From Mastigias papua (Eukaryota; Cnidaria; Scyphozoa; Rhizostomeae; Mastigiidae): a stretch of 64,000 nt of DNA. Positions 12,601-25,100 of this stretch are shown here, piece by piece. Under the pieces are notes generated by a model, which worked only from the letters and a program-made list of their open reading frames with translations, had not been told where the DNA came from and ran no database searches. A program made the translations under genes and the position numbers. The stretch is taken from NCBI GenBank assembly GCA_964019165.1, contig OZ025274.1, positions 4,812,868 through 4,876,867 of the forward strand, given 5' to 3'. The first letter of the stretch is position 1. Each line of letters starts with the position of its first letter.

Positions 12601-15600
12601 TCCTATACAAAAACAACTCAACTTCCTCCCAACATCAACCTTGAAGACACATAACAGTTTAAAATATGCCAGACATGACAACTATAATGAACAGTTTACT
12701 TGTCTTGAAATGAAATGACAGGCATACAATTAAACATAGGAATAGGAAATGGCAATACAGACATATACTCAAGTTTTCTAGATCTAAAAACTTGTCAGAA
12801 ACACAAAAACCTTGTAATCTCTGATGAAAAATCCCTAAGTGTTCTTAAACTGACAAAGGTATAAGACAGCTAGCTTCCCAATATGAGTCTGGCATACCTT
12901 TATATTCAGAGATTTGATTAGCTTATAAAAGGCTTTGTGTAGATGTTATGTGGAATATTGTGCATAAATTAAAAGAAAACCACTGTAAGCTACCTGTTTC
13001 TCTCTAAGACATTATGATTCATCCTACTTGATAAACTCCTGATAAAAGACAAAAGCAGCCATTATTACATTACTCTATTATTGCTACCTGTCACTAGATT
13101 ACACCAATTTTCTTATCCTTGAAGCAGCAACCCTATTTTTCCCAGATTCAAGTAAACCCATGATATGGTTGTCATTCAAAGCTACTCCATGGAAAATAGC
13201 AAAGAACATATAGCTAGCCTACATCCTTTTCAAGAGAGAAATCTCCTCACTTTCATAACAATATTCTGCCTACTACAGTGGTCCTCCAGTAGTATGCATG
13301 ATGGTGTGCACCCAGTCCAGCCTTAAGTTAACCCAGCTTTAGTGATATTGAAAATTGTAAAAATGATACATGCTACACCCTTGCTTAGCACAAAGCAAGA
13401 AAGGGTGAGCATATGAGTTAAAACATGAAGCTGGTAGTGGAAAAGTCAGCTGCTGATGCTGTTGCTATCTTTCAAAAAGGCTTTAACCTTGACCTATCTT
13501 AACTCTATACCTGATTGTTCATTTCATCTATTTACAGCATAGATTTGACTTGTCTGTTGCCAATAACAATGCCACTCACATTACAGGATTTGATATTTCC
13601 CTTTGCAAATCAATGGATGAGATCATAAATTGAATAATAAATCCATATATGCAATACCTAGAAAATTCACATTCTCCACCAAAATCTTTAAAATTACTTG
13701 ATTCCCCTCCACTAGAGTTGTCTTTGTCACCTAACAAATAAAATACATATAGATGTACAGCTCATCCTTAGGCCTGATTCTCAAATATTGGCAAAGATTG
13801 CCTTGTGCTGTTTGCAATATTTCAGAACATAAAGTTTTTCACATCACCAATTATTGATGATCACTGGTGATCATTGCCAGTGAACCAAAAAAAGATTGTC
13901 TCATATGATATTGCAGACAAGCAGTATAGATTGGCTGCCATAATTGATGATGATTGTCCATGATTGGTCATGATTCCCGATGATCTGAGATATATGAGAA
14001 AGAGGTTTTACAATAAATTTCTCAGGGACTGCATCATTCTTCATTTTATCATATTACTTCCCCCTTTTATGGTATTACTTGGTTGCTAATAATATGAGGA
14101 TAGAATGGGTAGGGGATCGGCAAGGTTGAGGTAAGCATGGATACAGAAGGAAAAGCTTAGAGGCTTCTAACAGCTAGTAATTTTAGTAGGCCTGTAGCCA
14201 GTGTGATTTTTTAGGGGGAGAGACGCAGTTAATATGAGGAAAGCAAGTCTCATTCAGTGGGTAGCAAGGTGGTCCCCAGCAGTGTCCAAAATGCATTGGT
14301 TTACATGATTTGGGCTGAATTCTGAAGCATAATGCAAAGTGATGCTAAAATGCTCCAGTGCTCATTTCTTTAGAGGGCATTGAGTCATTCTGTGGGATTC
14401 CAGGATGAGCCTTGCCCCCCCTGGGCCAACCCCTGGCTATGGACCTGATTGTACAAAGAAATCAGTCAGAAAATGGCTACCTGTACATCTAGCCATACAC
14501 AGCATCCATTTTTCTTTGCAGGCAAACACAATTTAGGTAGCTGGATAACTATATAGGACCTGAGAGAATGTGAATAGGCAATCAGGAACCAGGAAACAAC
14601 TAGGTTTTTTCATTGTAGAAAATTAGCCATAAAATTACTAGAAAATGATATTTTTGCCAAAATCTCTGTCCAAAAGTTTAAGAACTGGGATTGAACTACA
14701 AGACCTTTATGAACGGGCTCCTGCTACAATTTTTAGTCAATTACCCTATCAAGCCTCGCAAATGGATAATAACTTCCTCATATCTGCTTTTACACCAAGA
14801 AATGTCTGCATGTAGCCTAAGGCACAGAAGCAGTATCATATCTGTCCAAATCTTTGAGTTAAAATTCAACAAAAATAAATATGTGATAAAATAAAAAAAA
14901 TATGATAAAAAATCAGCTGATAGATGGATTCTTTGTAGAAAAAGAAGTGCCCTTGCTAAAAGATTTTAATAACAGTCTGTAAAGAGCCTATTCCATAATA
15001 CCAGATCCCATTCATTTGTGCAATTTTATGGAATATGCACCAAAATTAGAATGGACAAATGAGATTACTTTATACAACATGCCTCAACAATCCAATCCCT
15101 TTCAAGGCACTTTCAAGATGTAAGAGTTCTATGGGACTGAAGTTGCTTGGTAGCTATTTAATAAGACAACTTTAAATAAATAGGAAATAAGTAAATAAAT
15201 AAACAAACAAATAAAATAAGCTCATACAGGTTTTGTAGATTCACAGTATGGGCCATGTAATACCATTGCCATATAGGAATACATATGCCAGTTAAGATTG
15301 GCACTCCTATAGTGGTTCAATGATCTTTCCTATCTAGATAGTAGCAAGCACTATCCAAAGCCAGGCTGCAGAGTTTAGCCTTTTTCAGCTAGATCTCAAG
15401 TGTACATGAGTGAAATCTCAGGTATTCAAGTGTGCACTTGGCCTCAAGTGTGCACTCTACGTGTGTGCTTGGCTTTTTGGCTTACAAAGTAAAATATGTT
15501 TGACTACTTTCTGTATACAATCTTGAGGAATAAAACTGTAAAATAAAATTATGATAGCTGGAAAGATTTTGGTAGATGAAATCAAATCAAGCTCTCAAAC

Positions 15601-16356
15601 CACGCCCTACCACGCCTATAAACATTTTGCCACGCCCATTTCAGTGTGTGCAACACCATTTGAGACTAAGAATCAGGAGTGTGTGCTTGCCAAACTCTGT
15701 AGTCTGGATCCAGAGGAAGTGTCACTTGTCACCATTGGCATGAAATATTACCCTCAATCCCTCCCCCATTTTTCATACCACAGAAAAAACTGAGAAAGAT
15801 AGCAGTAGCACATATCACGCCATTTAACTTTCCTAAAATTCTTTCTTTCACCTAATCGTTATTTGAATCCTGAACAAAGACACGAAATTAATCACCAAGG
15901 TATTTCCCATAGCGCACGACGCTTCTACCAGGCCTGCTTCACGCCACGTGCTCGATATTGTGTTTATCAGAACATTCTCCTGGGTACGAGCTGTTTTCAT
16001 CATATTTCTCGTAAGAGCTCCGATGTTGCAAATACATGGAAAATGTCATGCATTTATGTGTATTTTCATGAAAGACCCTTGTAAATAAAGGTAACTGATG
16101 TCTTCCCCAGGGACGATTAAAAATAAGGGAGCAGGTTACTCTCCTAAACTATGAGCGGATATTAGATATGGATGGATTCAATGTCTACACAGGAAAATTG
16201 GCGTGGATACATGCCACAAAAATGGCCTAGATATTTAATTACCTTTGCTCTTTTCAATCATGTTGGCAGCTTCGACCAAACTGTCCAAACTTCTGTTTGT
16301 TGCCATCCCAAACACACATTTCTCCGAATTTCAAGTGTAGCGGCATTACCCACTTC
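5679..16356 (-). CDS. MXD/MAD-like bHLH-leucine-zipper repressor, five coding exons
   Basis: Known MXD proteins dimerise with MAX at E-boxes and recruit SIN3 to repress MYC targets. Coding exons in transcript order are 16306-16243 (ATG at 16306), 13730-13658, 13023-12994 (30 nt), 12357-12243 and 5987-5679 (stop). They sum to 591 nt, 196 aa, and every phase agrees. Residues 1-21 ([15 protein letters not shown]...) resemble the SIN3-interaction helix. Residues 23-45 are polar. The basic region ([16 protein letters not shown]) is built from the 30-nt exon plus the next exon. The second helix contains [11 protein letters not shown] and runs into a zipper-like segment ([17 protein letters not shown]). 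The tail is acidic with SDD and SED clusters, as in MXD. The first exon has 17-50 nt of 5' UTR after a CAG acceptor at 16357, so an upstream non-coding exon is expected. MNT is the main alternative; its proteins are normally much longer. Confidence 0.82.
6959..7142. repeat. (TA)n microsatellite with inverted-repeat flanks
   Basis: A long TA tract (about 6996-7070) is bracketed by arms of about 24 bases that are inverted repeats of each other: TTGCCGTATTCTTTGTTTGT on the left, ACAAACAAAAAATACGGCAA on the right. A second TA tract follows (7091-7142). Open frames through it encode only Tyr-Ile repeats and are not genes. Confidence 0.9.
7330..9191 (+). pseudogene. Penelope-like retroelement polyprotein (RT + GIY-YIG), disrupted
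   Basis: One reading frame runs from about 7340 to 9191, interrupted by in-frame TAA at 7476-7478 and 8316-8318. It carries Penelope-type RT blocks: [37 protein letters not shown] and [17 protein letters not shown]. The catalytic block reads YVHDTF, so the first aspartate of the usual YVDD is histidine, and the second stop lies just downstream. The C-terminal domain (about 8900-9050) has the GIY-YIG endonuclease pattern (YKFTC-x2-C, FIGETSR, R-x2-EH), with F for Y in the second motif. Known members replicate by target-primed reverse transcription in the nucleus. This copy looks inactive but not old: there is no frameshift over about 1.7 kb. It lies between two TA microsatellites, inside the large MXD intron and antisense to that gene. 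Confidence 0.88.
9303..9351 (+). ncRNA. Hammerhead-ribozyme-like motif at the Penelope 3' end
   Basis: The conserved core CTGATGA is at 9310-9316. Stem II is GGTTTG/CAAGCC (9318-9323 with 9329-9334, one G-U pair), followed by GAAA at 9335-9338. A minimal stem III, ACATGT, then leads to the cleavage-site triplet GTC at 9342-9344. Stem I could form from TTTTAA (9304-9309) and TTGGAA (9345-9350) with two wobble pairs. There is one unpaired T between the core and stem II. Penelope-like elements are known to carry minimal hammerheads in their terminal repeats. Activity is untested and stem I is weak. Confidence 0.6.
9389..9620. repeat. AT-rich low complexity and (TA)n microsatellite
   Basis: TA, TTA and TAATTA runs lead into an uninterrupted (TA)n tract at about 9527-9614. 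The bases before the tract (GGCAA) match those before the second TA tract at 7086-7090. The pair of TA arrays therefore brackets the Penelope-like element. Confidence 0.9.
11110..11168. repeat. Short hairpin, pre-miRNA-like in size
   Basis: Arms ATTAGCAAGC..AGCATTGCT and AGCAGTGCTTGCTTGCTAAT pair over about 20 bp with an 18-nt loop. It lies in the MXD intron. It could be a small foldback repeat or a small-RNA hairpin. Nothing else supports a miRNA call. Confidence 0.4.
12994..13023 (-). CDS. 30-nt microexon of the MXD-like gene (basic region)
   Basis: The exon lies between an acceptor (..CAAGTAG) and a donor (GTAGCT) on the minus strand. It enters and leaves in phase 2 and supplies the residues MNHNVLERN. 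Without it the protein would lack the DNA-contacting H-N-x-L-E-R part of the basic region, because the flanking exons would still join in frame. Skipping it would therefore yield an in-frame protein unlikely to bind DNA. A very short exon in the same region is, from memory, also found in vertebrate MXD genes. Confidence 0.78.
15361..15707. mobile_element. hAT-like non-autonomous element, 347 bp
   Basis: The left end CCAGGCTGCAGAGTTTAGCC and the right end GCCAAACTCTGTAGTCTGG are inverted repeats. Flanking octamers ATCCAAAG (15353-15360) and ATCCAGAG (15708-15715) match at 7 of 8 positions, the target-duplication size of hAT elements. The interior contains CCACGCC motifs and no transposase. The same family recurs at 58878. 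Confidence 0.72.
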
Positions 16357-16744
16357 CTGTAAAGAAAGATAGTTACGTGGAGCGACTGAAGTGAATTGCA
16401 GCGTGACCTCTGTTCCTAAGGTCACGATATTCGGGGGGTGCTTTCAGACAGGGCCCCGAAATTCACTCAAGTTCCCTCATTTTCACTTAAGCAGCATTTG
16501 TACTTATAGATGCAACAAACTGAATTTACACTGTGTGATACCGATGATTCCCTGGAAGAATAAATGAGCAGATTTTTTCACATTTCATCTCATATGATTT
16601 TTAAAAGTCTACAAATACACATCTCACTAAAAGGTAATCCGTATTTCACTGGCTTACAATGTTAGGTAAGAAAACAAAATGAAGACAGATTCAAGAAGGG
16701 TGTAGAAGTCTTCTACAAGAAATGAATCCAGGATGCCACAGTTA

Positions 16745-16950
16745 AATTATAAAGAATTTTATTCCTTCACTTTATTACAAACTGATAATTATAAGATACT
16801 TTATTTAATATAAGATATAAGATTCTTTATGTTCTTTAAATTTTTGTTGACAGTGGGCCCTTTTGTAAAGAACTGCGCATAACGGTTATCAAAGGCTACC
16901 CACTATAAATATGATATATTATTATTATTATTATTATTATTATTTATACA
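16745..16950. repeat. Interspersed repeat, copy 1 (ends in TTA microsatellite)
   Basis: A segment with TTTATGTTCTTTAAATTTTTG, then GTTGACAGTGGGCCCTTTTG, and a (TTA)n tail matches another copy at about 36490-36662. The simple-repeat tail is like that of SINE or LINE 3' ends. The family was not recognised. Confidence 0.6.
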
Positions 16951-18626
16951 ATATATAGTGTATAGCAGAGGCTGTTAGCAATAATAACTGCAATATGTTT
17001 TATCTTTGAACAATTTTTCACCAGATGTTACAAGTTATCGTAATTTACAAATGAGAACATTCCACAATAAAAAATTGTTTTATGTAGGAACTTTTTCCAG
17101 GCTTTTCCGGGAAACCATTCTAGTGAGATAGAATGTGCTATTGACTACACACGACAATGAAAATTTGTCCATTCCAGAGTACTTTTCTCGTACATGTCTG
17201 TACTCCTACCTTATAGTTTCTATGTCAATACCATTGTCTGGAATCTACATTGTTTCACATTTTTCATCCCAAATGTCTATGTTTCATCCACTTCAGATGT
17301 TGAGCGCTTGATAACATGTGGAATACATATTTCTTTTCATCAGAAAGAAAGTGGTTTAAAATACAGCAGTAGGACTAAAACCATACTCTCTTTTTATTAA
17401 TTTACATAGATATCCTTTAGTAATCCGTGTATTTCAGTGCCATGTTTGTGTAGTGCCTGCCTGTCTGTGTAAATTTAGATTTTTATAGCATTGTTATCTT
17501 GCAACTTTATGTATTTATATAGTTATTTATTTATCTATCTATTTATTCATTCATCTATTTATTTTTCTAATTGGGGGCTCTTTGAAAGCCAGCACTGCTT
17601 AAGGACTACCCTCCTTAAAAACTTCAAAATGAAACGAAATGAATAAGAAATGAGTATTGCACAAGCTCAGGTTTTCATACTATGAAAGTATTAAGAAAAT
17701 TTAGTACTGAAGTCATGAAAAAGCTACGAAAGGTTTGGTAGTGGATCAGATAATGAAGAGCTGTTTGACAGGCACCCTTTCTAGCTCATCTCTCCTTTTG
17801 GTCATAACTCCAAAAAAGCAAAAATTGACAAGCCTGCATCTCTAGAAAGGCACAAAAGTGAAAGGCCACCCCCGGGATAAAATGAAATCGTGGGCAATCT
17901 TTACATAAGTAGCTAGGAAACTTAATGTGTCCAAACATGTTCAAGAGGCTTCCACGGAATGAAACGTTGTGCAATCATCTGCTTGTTTGCTTTGGAAATT
18001 TCATGTCAGTTTGGATGATCGTGAATTATAAATAAAACCAATGCATTGTTGAATTCAGTTACAATTTATCAAATTACAGCCATCCAAGCTGAAACTACCT
18101 GGAAAACCTTGATAATTTCCAGGTTTAAGCTTCGTAATATCTAAATATCACGCAGGCAATCTGAATCCAAATTTCAGGGACTTGAAAATCGTAGTGAGGC
18201 TCAAAGACTGCTGCTATTGGGCCAGGTGCAAGTGAAAAAATTAGGACACTCATGTTGTCTTATATGAAATTGGAAAGTTATTTCAGTCACCAAAGAGACA
18301 CCTCATAACTTTTGAAGGTCCTTGTCAGATTCAGGGCCCGGAAAATCTGCCCTTTTTGCCCTCTTTTCTTGGTGGCTCAGATCATAGTCCCTGACTCGTT
18401 TCTTTGCAGTTTTGGCAGCGACTTTTAGAGTACTTTTTCAGCCTTATGCTGCATTATTAAATTACTGTAAGACTGCTTTCCTTTAGAATTTGCCAATTAT
18501 TCTTCATTTCGCCCGTTGCTTGTTGCACAGGCCATGCAAAAAAGAAATTCCAACATGAAACTTTTGCTATCATATATATCTGAGGCTATCAAGAAACATT
18601 TCCTTAAATGTTGAAAATGCATTACT

Positions 18627-18773
18627 TACTGAGGAGCCAAATACTTGGAATACTCCTGTAGAACTGCTCATCCACACGTACATATACGGTGGGAATGAGT
18701 GTGCTCTCCATCTCTACAGGCAAACGACTTTCAACAGCAACAATCTCGTTCCTTATTAACACGTTAGCCATGT
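18627..18773 (-). CDS. Possible first exon (or uORF-bearing 5' UTR exon)
   Basis: On the minus strand an ATG at about 18772 opens a frame of 48 codons that ends at a strong donor (CTCCTCA|GTAAGTAAT). Its peptide begins MANVLIRNEIVAVESRLP and is not recognised. No in-frame partner exon was found. If it spliced to the MXD first coding exon (acceptor at 16357), the frame would stop after three codons. It could then be a 5' UTR exon of that gene with an upstream ORF. Chance cannot be excluded. Confidence 0.3.
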
Positions 18774-21731
18774 TTCGACCACTCAGGCAGCCAGCCAGTG
18801 CGCTCGACTTCGAGTTATGGAGTTAGCAAATGTCGAGTAGCAGATGTTTTTTGCATTGTTTTCTTTGCTTGCTTGTTTCTTCCAGATTTTGCTTTTTCTT
18901 CCAGTTGCTGTCATTGTTGTTCTTTTGCATTATGTGCATTTTCTTTTCCTACACGTCTTTTTTTATAAGGGACCTAGCTCAAAGCCTAGTTCTAAAAGTT
19001 CCTTATTTTCGGACATCTTTTTATCAAATTCTAGTGCTAAAAGTTCTTTAATAGTTCCTTAGTTTTCACTGCCCATAGAGTACCACAAAAATGGAACAGA
19101 CACTAGAAAAGCATTGAAATTCTGAATTTTGCCTTTAGTCCTGGCTAGAACTCAAACTCAAACTCAAAAGCAGACATAGGCTCGTAGACAGCTGAACTGG
19201 AATGGGGGCACAGATTTAGAAGTCAAATTAGAACCCTTTGGGGGAGGGAGCGTCACATGTTATACATAAGTATATGTCAAAATAGTGGTTTTCATAGGCT
19301 TTCTGATAGAGAATGGAGGTTTAGGGACTTGACCCAGAAGAATTTTTCGATGTAAAGCTCTCCAGAATGTCGGAAAACGCCCTTTTGCAGAATAGAATGT
19401 AGCAGTTTCCATCATTGATCTTCATGCTTAGATTGAGCAACTGGCTCCTTTGCACTCCTCTTTCTTTTATAAGAACCAGTAAAATTGAGGCTCAGGCTGG
19501 CTGTTCTTAATTTTTTCTAGATTTTTAAGACTGAATTGTTCTTAATATGTTCTTAATTTTGTGGGGTGTAGACAATTTAGACATTAGACAATATGCAAGA
19601 CAAAATTAGATACCTAGAAAACAGGTATAATTTTTACGAGGGAATGACATTTCATGCTAATATATTATTGGACAGTGTATGCATCTTTGTGCAAAAATAC
19701 ATTTTACGATAGTTCTTCAGCTTCAACTGTTCTTAATTTGTTCTTAATTTCCCAGCCATTTTGAGGCTGGAGGTCTTATAAAATGTTTCTTATAAAGAAG
19801 GAGTGAGCCTAGTTTCATCGAAATTTGAAGATTTAAAACGACATAGGAAAAGGCTAAACCGTCTTTTCTCTTTGGTACTACGTGCTTGTACACCAATGAT
19901 AGAGGCAAAATTATCTCTTACCAACACATTGAAGAATAGACATTTCTTACCCTGAGATATCTGGCATGGGCTACATGGCATGCACTCAAAAGGAACAATG
20001 CCCTATTTCCTAAAAGGGTTGCCATCTACACAAGCAGAAACTCTTAGACACTCTTATAATACTCGCGTCGTCACTGAAAAAAGATTAACAGTTTGTCGTA
20101 CAACAACATCAATATATCTGCATGCCATATATCTGTGTTATGGTGCTTCTAGGTTCAAGATTGGGTAGAACTCAACTGAAGATGATTAAAAAGTACCGTG
20201 TAGTAAACTTCTATATACAACTCCTGTGAATTATTGGGGGGGGGCAAAGCCTCCTTGCCCCCAGTGCCTAGGGGTCTGACATATAAGGTAGAACATAACC
20301 ATAATTTCAATCAAAAAGTATCATGTCTATTCCATTGATGTCGTCCAATGTAATGTAATCTTTACTTGCCTCTGAGTACAGCACTCGGAACTCTCTTAGC
20401 TTGATAGTGAGCCATATTACTTGGCCACTATGCCAATCATCATAGAGGACAAGTATACCAAACAATATACGTAAGTTTGGCTGCAAAGGAATGGAATGTT
20501 TCAAAGTGAAAAGTGACTTAGGGATTTTTCGTTTAGTAGTTTAAGTTCCTTAAATATTTCGGCCGTCTACATGTAGGTTCCTTATAAAGTAGTTCCATAT
20601 AAAAAGACATGTATTGGCCATAAGGCAACCAGCGTGTATTTGCTCCCCATCGTATCATTTAATAGTGTTTGCATAGTAGCATGATAAATGCATTGTCGAC
20701 TGTTAAATCTTTTGTAATAGTTACTCTAGAGTACCGAATAATCGTCCCCTCCTGATCATTAATTTTATTACTTCTTCCAACCTCCTGTTATCAAATGTAG
20801 AGAATCTGAACACCAAGAGATGATAGCTTACTCATGCGAGACATCTACTCAGTTCACTGCAGCACGCAACCAAATAGAAACCGCGTACAGAAATGCAAGT
20901 TAGAGTTCGAAAAAGCGAATTGCACATGAAGAGAAGTGTTTGTTTGAGATATTTACTTCACCAATCTGTATTTTCTATTTTCAATCCCACCCATTTTCCA
21001 TTCCCTTTATATTCCAACCCCCATATTAGTAATATTCTAAAACTTTTCCGGCCCCCAATTATTACCACCCTCCCCCCGACTCAGGAGGTGCTAAAGGGTA
21101 CACGGATATAACACAAAATCTTATATGTATGGCTACTATGCTCGTATGACTCTTTATCCTTCCCTCCTTCCTTTATAGAAGTGATATTGCCATCGGCATT
21201 GATTAATGTGCAATCTAAAGTTATGGGGGGGGGGGGGTCATGGCAAGCCGGACCATCAATATACAAATTAGAAATGTAAAGGGGCCTAGACACGAGCCCT
21301 GTAGTATGTCATACGACAGCTATGTTTACTGCACAGCCCTCGGGCCATGCATGGTCCTTTGCGTGATTCTAACATGTAAACGGAAGGCCAAGGGGAGTGC
21401 CAGGCACCACAGACTGGGGGGATTTCGAGGAACCATGCCTTTTGGACCACGCCCTTTAGTATATCATGTAATTAAATGTTCAATTATAAGGATGACAGAA
21501 AAACAAACCTTTTCTACTCGAATGTGTACGAACAACAAAATTGATCCTGGAAAAACGGTGGACATGTTTCTCAGTTCCTATTGGTAATTCAAATGGAAAA
21601 TCAACATATTTCTGTTTTCATCTCATGCATGAACTAAAGCTGCACTAATTTTATCTTTACTGGTTTTGCTTCATACACATGAACAGTACACTTTTAATAT
21701 TTTAGTGTAGAAATGAGTCCAGCATCTTGGC

Positions 21732-21884
21732 CAGGGACGTAGGAACCGGGGGGACCAGAGGGGCCATGGCCCCCACTTTTTAGCAAACTATGCAAAAGTG
21801 CTCCTTTGAAGCCCAAAATGGGCGTAGTAATGAGCCCCTTTTAGGACTTGGCCCCCCACTTTTTAGATGCTCCCTACGTCCCTA
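21732..21884. mobile_element. 153-bp hAT-like MITE
   Basis: The ends CAGGGACGTAGG and CCTACGTCCCTA form terminal inverted repeats with one mismatch at the last base. Both are flanked by the identical octamer ATCTTGGC (21724-21731 and 21885-21892), a perfect 8-bp target duplication. There is no coding content. Confidence 0.85.
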
Positions 21885-22196
21885 ATCTTGGCCAGGCGGC
21901 CGTACACACTTTATTCTCTGATTCTTTTGTGTATACATTGCATTGTGGGACGTCATGACATGAAGTGATTCCAATTTGAACGACACTGTGGACGAAGTAA
22001 ATGTATTAACAACAAATAGAAAGCATGGATCGTACCAAGTTATTTGTTACTATTGTGAAAACTTAGACTGACGGACTTACAACAGCATTATTTTTGTCTA
22101 AGTATAATGTGCCAAAAAGAACAGAAATAAACGGATATCAACAAGTCAGAATTCAGCTCTCCACACTTGCTGACCGTTAGGACAGTTGGCTTAATA

Positions 22197-25100
22197 ATGA
22201 CAACTGAACGGAGAACACTCTACAGAACTCTGGTTGCAAATGCTACCTCAAAGCCGCCATGGACTATTTTTTTAACATGCCTCGGGGTTTGTGCATGTGG
22301 ATTTCTGATGCTTGGTTTCTATGTACGGCACAGTGATAATATCGTTGATGCACACGCGACCAAAGTATGTCGAGAATTCAAGTTAACATATCTGTCAATT
22401 TAGGTATATGACAATGTGGTGAAAGTTATTTGATATTGTGGCATTTAGATATTGATAATTTTCACTTTGACTCCGTTGTGTCCTTAAAGAAAATGGGTTT
22501 AATTTAGGTTTTGTGACTTTCTGGATTTCACAATAGCAAGTCTATTGGCTACCTAGTCCTTCCAAAGCAAATACTACCTTTTCAGAGTCAATCAAAACTG
22601 TTCTTCTGAAAGGTTTTAGTTTGTCCAATGAGTTGTCAAATATCTCTGAGGGTGGTTTGCATTGGAGATGGACTAGGGCAACAATGGCTTAAACATTTTT
22701 AGATGAAAATACCATGTGCCATAGATTTTGTTATTCTCTATAGTAGTCTTGTCATTGCATTTGCTTTGCAGGGATGGGATGATCTGTACTCAAATATAAG
22801 TTCATTGGCCTTTTGTTTAAATCTCACTTCTTCTCAAGAGCAGCAGCATACCCAGTCAGTACCTTACAGTTATCATGAGCATGAGATGATCAATGTGTCT
22901 CTTCCATTTCAACTAATAGCCACACCACACCAAGGATCACTTCCAACAAATGCAAGCAGCTTAACTGGGACAATACCATATTTTTATTTCAAATTTGGAC
23001 GTAAGTAATATGCACATATGTTGTCTTTTTTCATGACTTCTAACTTCATATGTTTTCAATCATTTTTTCATTTCCCTAATATGTATAGGGCTATGTATGT
23101 TTAGTTAAGTAGTATTAAATAGCAAACAGAATGGTAATGCACATGAAAGACAATGCAAGGTGAATGCATTTACTCTATTTTAACAGTTCATGATGTAGCC
23201 ATACTACATAATGGGCATAAAGAACTGTGTCCCTCCTGCCCTTGTCCAAAGACTTAATTATTTTAGTGCAAAAATGTTTTTGATGCTCTCTCAATAGGAA
23301 TCTTGCCCCCATGCCCTCGGTGTGAGCAGGAATCCCTGCAAGCAGAGGATATTTATGAGAATGGCAAGGTTTAAAGTAGTTTTTGGAAGAACAGAGATAT
23401 AAACTATGAGCTCATTGTTGTTTTCCTCCAAAGTTTGAAGCACCACATTTTTGAGATCTGGGTACATTGGATAGATTATAGGGAGACTTTTATTCAGATA
23501 TTATGTTCATTTTTGAAATTTTTCTTTTGTAAAGTCTAATGTATTTTAATCACATGGAGCATAGTAATGATAAGTATTGGACCAAACTGGTGCTAATGAA
23601 GGTGTACTATCAGGTAGAGCATAACAGACTTAGTGAGTGGAGCTTGAGTTGAAAGTAGTAGCATGGCAACTGGCACATTCCCACAGTGGGGTATAGGAGT
23701 TGTCATACCAGCATATCCCTTTTTGAAACGATTCATCTATTGCTAGTAGTGGTGGTATGCTAGACAATTTTTGAGTGGGGAAGGGTGTATTACAACACAC
23801 CCTAAGTACTGACAAGCCATGATCATTCTGCCAACTTTTACCAACAAGCCAGAAATTACTGACAAGCAAACATACTACCATCAGTTTCTGCTAACATTGG
23901 GAGCATAATGCCCCCAACACCATCTACTTTGGCCTACCCCTGACTGGTAGTCCAGTCTTTCTTTGATAGTCATGCTTTTAGAGATTTGTCATATTGTCAA
24001 ATCTTTATACTGGATGAACAGTTCAACTTAATAGGAGCAGTTATCAACGTGTGTCCAGTGGAAAGTAAAGAAAGTAACTTAAAACAAAACCTACCCTAGA
24101 GTATACAGGAATAAGTATACACCTGATAAGATATTATATTTAAAGTGTCAACACATTTCAACTAAACTGTTTCTTTAAATCTACTATTTTATGAAGCTAA
24201 TTTGTCACCTGCATGGTTGTTTGTTGTCAGAATGGCGTGCTTTAGAATAGTTCTATTTGTTTACAGGTCATATCTTACATGAAACACAAATGTGGATTAA
24301 CTTTGAATCACAGGGATTATTTGGTATGTTCTCATCTGTATTCTTCAGTCTATAGGTTATTCATAGTTTCATGTCATCACAACATTTTTTAAGATAATTA
24401 TAGATCATCACATATATATTGCATATTTTACTTGTCTGAGCATCTATTACCATGTCTTGATGTCTTATCACATCTATCAGATTATTTCAAGTCATATAGT
24501 ATTATTGTGTTTCTAGGATGGGCACAGGCCTCTCCATTTAATGTGTGGCTATTAAGCATGCATGTGCATCTACCTGTACCCCAGTAAGGCAAGGTGTGCT
24601 TTCACCATTCACCTCATTCTTAATCATTATTCAGACTGTGCACCTTGGCAATGAATGGTGGACCTGCATCACTGGCCTCAGTATGAAAATTTACCATGAG
24701 GCATGTAATATGTCACATACTTGCAAAAATCCACTTGGAGAGGCCTGGATGGGGAGATTTTTGAGGCAGAGGCTATTTCTGAAGTATATATGTCATATGG
24801 AGACCAAGAAAATGACTATGATAAATTTTCTTTTCAGATTATGGCTTGAAAATGTGACTCAAATCAAATTACCCATAAATTTGAACTAGACATAATCATA
24901 CATCATGGTTGCCACAGAACTTTGAAAACTTGGAAAATGTCCATTTTTAGGAAAGTCAGTGAAAAGCTGGAAAAGTCAGGAAAATCTATTAAAAAAGCAT
25001 ATAAGTCAGCAAAAAGTCAGGGAATAATTTTTGGTTTGTGTTTCTCTAAATGGTCTGGATATCTAATATTGTGTTAGTCTTAATGGTGTGGACCCCTATT

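Larger units (their letters stand above)
16357..22196. other. Intergenic between MXD-like and TMEM248-like genes
   Basis: The stretch holds dispersed repeats (16.75 kb), a 153-bp MITE (21.7 kb) and low-complexity TTTA runs near 17.5 kb. Several copies of a TTATAAGGAACC-type motif occur (about 18.96, 19.75 and 20.57 kb), along with poly-G and poly-C runs. The single possible exon is listed separately. No other gene can be supported. Confidence 0.5.

Noticed and set aside
21240..21587. 115-codon plus-strand frame
   Set aside because: No domain, no splice partners, and it starts beside a poly-G run in repeat-rich intergenic DNA.
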